A stretch of 29,844 nt of DNA from Treponema sp. (GTDB taxonomy: Bacteria; Spirochaetota; Spirochaetia; Treponematales; Breznakiellaceae), in contig JAISSG010000133.1 of NCBI GenBank assembly GCA_031273185.1, positions 1 to 29,844 on the forward strand. The letters run 5' to 3'. Under the pieces are notes generated by a model. It was not told the DNA's origin. It saw only the letters and a list, made by a program, of their open reading frames with translations, and did no database searches. Every line of letters begins with the position of its first letter. Within the stretch, counting starts at the first letter, position 1. Made by a program: the position numbers and the translations under genes. Positions 27,078-29,844 of this stretch are shown here, in pieces.

Positions 27078-29723
27078 TTACGGCCCGGTCGCCGCCACGT
27101 TAAGGACAATTCCAGTCACAGGTTGATCCTGCACGAAAATCTGAGGACTCGGGTTAATCCATTGATCAAAAAGCCGTTGTCCCCCCTGCGTGCTTGGATA
27201 GCCCGTTACTACAAAAAATATTTCCGTAGAGGCATCAAGGGACCCAAAGGTTATTAACCAAGGGGCGTTCGCTCCGGGTGAAGTAATCGAGGTTTTGCCA
27301 AGCGACCCGCCCACTCCCTGAACTCTATAGGCCGTGATGAGCACATAAGGCACCGGGTTTCCGTTGAAGGTGACATCAATGGTGCCGCTCAGGGTAACGG
27401 GCACGATATCCCCAAAGCTAAGGCTTATTCCTCCCACGTCTTGGTTATGCGCGGAAACACTGGTAAAATTTCTCGTAAAGAGTGTGTCCCCGCTCCATCT
27501 GCTTGGATATCCGCTTATTTCAAGCAGTATTCCCGTAGGGGCATCAAAAGCCCCAAAGGTTATTGACCAGGTGTTCGCGGGCGAGAAAACCGAGGTGTCG
27601 GCAAGGTAGTCCCCTCCCCCTCCTCCTCCCTGAGCTTTACGGGCCGTGATGAGCACATAAGGCACCGGGTTTCCGTTATAGGTGACATTAATGGTGCCGC
27701 TCAGGGTAACGGACTGTATGCTGACCGTGCCGAGGTCGCCTACATTGGCGTTTTCGTCGGGAATGTTCGGCTGGGCCTGAATAGGCACCGAGTAATTGCC
27801 GCCGCCGCCGGCGGGCCTGACGGTAAGCTCGAACTCCCCTGTCGAGGAAGAAAAGCCGGTGTTTTCGTACACCGGGATGGACCAGTTGAGGGTTGCCGTC
27901 GTCCCGCTGACACTGCTCATGTTTATCTTGTTTTGGCCGTACCACGAGTCACCGGCAGCATAGCCCCTAACGTTGATGTATACCCTTTGCGGCGGGCTGG
28001 AGATGCCGGTCAGGGTAATCGTGCCGGTGATATCGCCGATTTTTTCGCCCAGGTCCTCGCCGGCTATCATAAGATTCTGGGTATAGATCACCGTGTCGGC
28101 GGTTACTATGTCAATGCCGGAAAAGGGCTGCGTCAGCGCCGCTGTCCTGTAAAAAGGGGTGAGATATACCGAAACAAATTCGGCATAGGTGAATCCCACC
28201 CCTTCGGTGAACCATTCGTCCAGGGTCATTTGGGAGACATCCTCAAAAACCCCGTAAAACAAGTCGCCCAGCCTGTGGGAAAAAGAATAAGGCCTGAAGC
28301 TGGAGAAATCCATGACAGGATTGGGGTTGGCGGAAAAATCAACCGAGGCCGTGGTGATGAATGTTGCGCCGAAGTTATTATAAAAGACCACATACCACGA
28401 GCCGGTTCCACCCCAGGGGGTGCCGGAGGGCACTTCAGCCAGGCCTACGGTTACCGTTCCGTTTTGTATTGTTCCCCCGCCATGTATCCCAGACGGTGTG
28501 GAAAAAATTGGGTTGATAATTTCGTCGGTAGAAAACAGCCATAATTGAAGTTGCATTCCATCGTCATAGGGCAGCCCGTTAATAGTAACGGAAGCCGTAC
28601 TCTCGCCCGGGCCGTTAGCCTGTACCTCGGCGGAAAAAGCGCTTGTCGCGGCGGCCAGCGCCGACGCTGCCCCGTCCACGGCATTCTTTGAAGCGTTAGA
28701 ATTGCTTAACGCGGCAACCGCGCTGGTATAGGCCGTGTTAAAGGGCGACCATTGCTCCGCAGTGGCCCAGGATGAACCGATGGGCGCCTGCGCCGCGCTT
28801 GCGGCAACCAGAACCTGGGCCTTCGCCTGGTCCGCGGACTCAATCGCCTGGGTTAACGCGGTTTTGTCCGGGATTGTTCCGTGTTGTTTGGCCGAGGAAA
28901 AAGCGTTTATGGCGGCCACAAGGGCGAGATAGGGAGCGTCAACGTTGCCCGTGGCGTTTTGCGCCGCGCTTATCGCGCTGTTCAGGCTGGCAAGATCGCC
29001 CTGGCTGACCCAGAAATCGACCGGGCCGATATCGTCGCCGTTTGCCGCGCTGGTTTGCACCCCTTGTTTCGCGGCGTTTGCCTCCGCGACCAGATCGGCG
29101 AGCTCTTCCGAGGTAAAGCCTGCATTTTTTGTCCCGGTACCTCTCGCGCCCTTAAAGGCGGTTATCGCCGCGTCCAGAACGCCCGTCGCCGCGTCCACCG
29201 CCTGCTGATTCATGGCGGTGTTGCGGACGCTAATCGCCGCGTCAATCGCCGCCTGGAAAGTTCCCATTACCGAGGCGGTAACCCAGTACCTTCCCTGGGC
29301 CACATTTGCCGCAGCCGTGTCTACGACGACCAGGTCTTTCTCCGATTCCGCTTCGGCGATTTTGGCGGCAAGGGCGGTCATGTCTATCGGCGCGGCGGTT
29401 CCAGCCTGCTTCGCGTTTCTAAACACGGTTATCGCGCTCTCCAGGTTCGCGGCTGCGGTATTAACAGCCGCCTGGCTTCGGGCGGTAAGAAGGACGGTCT
29501 CGGCCGTGGCGATGGCCGCGTCAAAAGTTTCCCTAACGGGAGACGTAACCCAAAATATTCCAAGCGGAACATCGGTACCGTTAGCGGAAACGCGCGTGCC
29601 GTCACGTTCCGATTCCGCTTCGGTGATTTTTAGCTGAAGATCGTCGGTATCGACATTCCCTTCGCGTCCAGGCTCCTGCGGGCAGGCCACCAGGATAAGT
29701 AATCCTGCCAGCGCTCCCCACAA
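27078..29723 (-). CDS. 881-aa repeat lipoprotein (FIVAR-like repeats plus C-terminal tandem module)
   Basis: Start taken as TTG 29723; no ATG or SD is in frame before the TAA upstream, so the real N-terminus may lie a few codons earlier and the start is uncertain. Lipobox LVAC with Cys14. Residues about 26-371 are four similar blocks of 80-90 residues, each with an AE/AES start, an FWVT/YWVT element and an A-rich FxxAK end, like FIVAR/DUF1533-type surface repeats. A beta-rich middle section (372-671) follows, then two copies of a 104-106 residue module (VTLSGTIxVTxNGNPVPYVLIT). Surface-exposed or periplasmic binding role is inferred only from architecture. Confidence 0.75.
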   Translation of the reverse strand: MWGALAGLLILVACPQEPGREGNVDTDDLQLKITEAESERDGTRVSANGTDVPLGIFWVTSPVRETFDAAIATAETVLLTARSQAAVNTAAANLESAITVFRNAKQAGTAAPIDMTALAAKIAEAESEKDLVVVDTAAANVAQGRYWVTASVMGTFQAAIDAAISVRNTAMNQQAVDAATGVLDAAITAFKGARGTGTKNAGFTSEELADLVAEANAAKQGVQTSAANGDDIGPVDFWVSQGDLASLNSAISAAQNATGNVDAPYLALVAAINAFSSAKQHGTIPDKTALTQAIESADQAKAQVLVAASAAQAPIGSSWATAEQWSPFNTAYTSAVAALSNSNASKNAVDGAASALAAATSAFSAEVQANGPGESTASVTINGLPYDDGMQLQLWLFSTDEIINPIFSTPSGIHGGGTIQNGTVTVGLAEVPSGTPWGGTGSWYVVFYNNFGATFITTASVDFSANPNPVMDFSSFRPYSFSHRLGDLFYGVFEDVSQMTLDEWFTEGVGFTYAEFVSVYLTPFYRTAALTQPFSGIDIVTADTVIYTQNLMIAGEDLGEKIGDITGTITLTGISSPPQRVYINVRGYAAGDSWYGQNKINMSSVSGTTATLNWSIPVYENTGFSSSTGEFELTVRPAGGGGNYSVPIQAQPNIPDENANVGDLGTVSIQSVTLSGTINVTYNGNPVPYVLITARKAQGGGGGGDYLADTSVFSPANTWSITFGAFDAPTGILLEISGYPSRWSGDTLFTRNFTSVSAHNQDVGGISLSFGDIVPVTLSGTIDVTFNGNPVPYVLITAYRVQGVGGSLGKTSITSPGANAPWLITFGSLDASTEIFFVVTGYPSTQGGQRLFDQWINPSPQIFVQDQPVTGIVLNVAATGP
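27331..27712. repeat. Near-identical 70-bp DNA repeat inside the 881-aa gene
   Basis: 27331-27400 and 27643-27712 differ at only 3 of 70 positions; spacing 312 bp equals 104 codons, the period of the C-terminal module. DNA identity above the protein-level need suggests recent duplication or gene conversion. Confidence 0.85.
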
Positions 29724-29822
29724 AGAAACAGCGTTAAAAGATTGTAAATGATAGTAGTAGCAATTATTTAGTTTGGGTGGCTGTCCTACACATTATAGAT
29801 AAGTCGGAAAGGCGTATTAACA

Positions 29823-29844
29823 ATGCACATTCTGTTTGTAGACA
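29823..29844 (+). CDS. Start of a gene running off the right edge (MHILFVD...)
   Basis: ATG 29823 is preceded by GGAAAGG (29806-29812). Seven codons are visible: MHILFVD. That beginning is typical of response-regulator receiver domains, but seven residues are too few for an assignment. Confidence 0.35.

Noticed and set aside
1..29844. CRISPR arrays, tRNAs and insertion sequences
   Set aside because: Searched by eye on both strands. The only regular repeats are heptamer arrays, with no spacers between them; no cloverleaf with a T-loop or any transposase motif was seen.

Overview
The window looks like a chromosomal segment from a Treponema-like, host-associated (probably termite-gut type) spirochaete. 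This is inferred from gene content: a DUF4954 left-handed beta-helix protein, TPR arrays, several lipoproteins with loose lipoboxes, a FIVAR-type repeat lipoprotein, a TrpR-family repressor as in spirochaetes, and a KDPG/KHG aldolase with a C-terminal extension. No rRNA, tRNA, insertion sequence or CRISPR array was recognised. Core genes are GC-rich; accessory islands at about 4.4-6.7, 22.4-23.6 and 25.7-27.1 kb are clearly richer in A+T.

Layout. 1-1.1 kb: 3'-truncated DUF4143 AAA ATPase (minus) behind a promoter embedded in two large dyads. 1.28-4.4 kb: HtrA/Deg periplasmic protease, then an outer-membrane-type beta-barrel protein with promoter and terminator. 4.4-6.7 kb: accessory island with a 48-aa/212-aa unknown pair, an Rrf2 regulator and two antitoxin-like genes; one 57-bp promoter cassette is present twice. 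6.8-11.7 kb: plus-strand block of two lipoproteins, a bifunctional NAD(P)HX epimerase/dehydratase and two small membrane proteins. 11.7-13.1 kb: an omptin-family protease (minus) and an SH3-like lipoprotein (plus) whose 5' ends overlap head to head. 13.0-19.2 kb: minus-strand operons (trpR-like, DUF4954, 150-aa protein, rsmD; then a 118-aa protein, TPR protein, rlmN). 19.2-22.4 kb: radA, an RRM RNA-binding protein behind a long structured leader, and the aldolase fusion. 22.5-25.6 kb: an AT-rich orphan, an Uma2 gene that looks inserted at the 3' end of a methyltransferase gene, and efp. 25.7-27.1 kb: small genes and gene fragments (truncated GNAT, retropepsin-like protease, antisense antitoxin-like fragment). 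27.1-29.7 kb: 881-aa repeat lipoprotein; a new plus-strand gene begins at the right edge.

Three signals run across features. First, heptamer (7-bp period) tandem arrays sit within about 0-5 bp of a stop codon at all four places they occur. Second, several genes have a good -10 box 6-9 bp from the start codon and no Shine-Dalgarno, which suggests leaderless mRNAs. Third, the accessory islands show short-repeat-mediated insertion and decay: duplicated promoter cassette, repeats flanking Uma2, and truncated toxin/antitoxin-like pieces.
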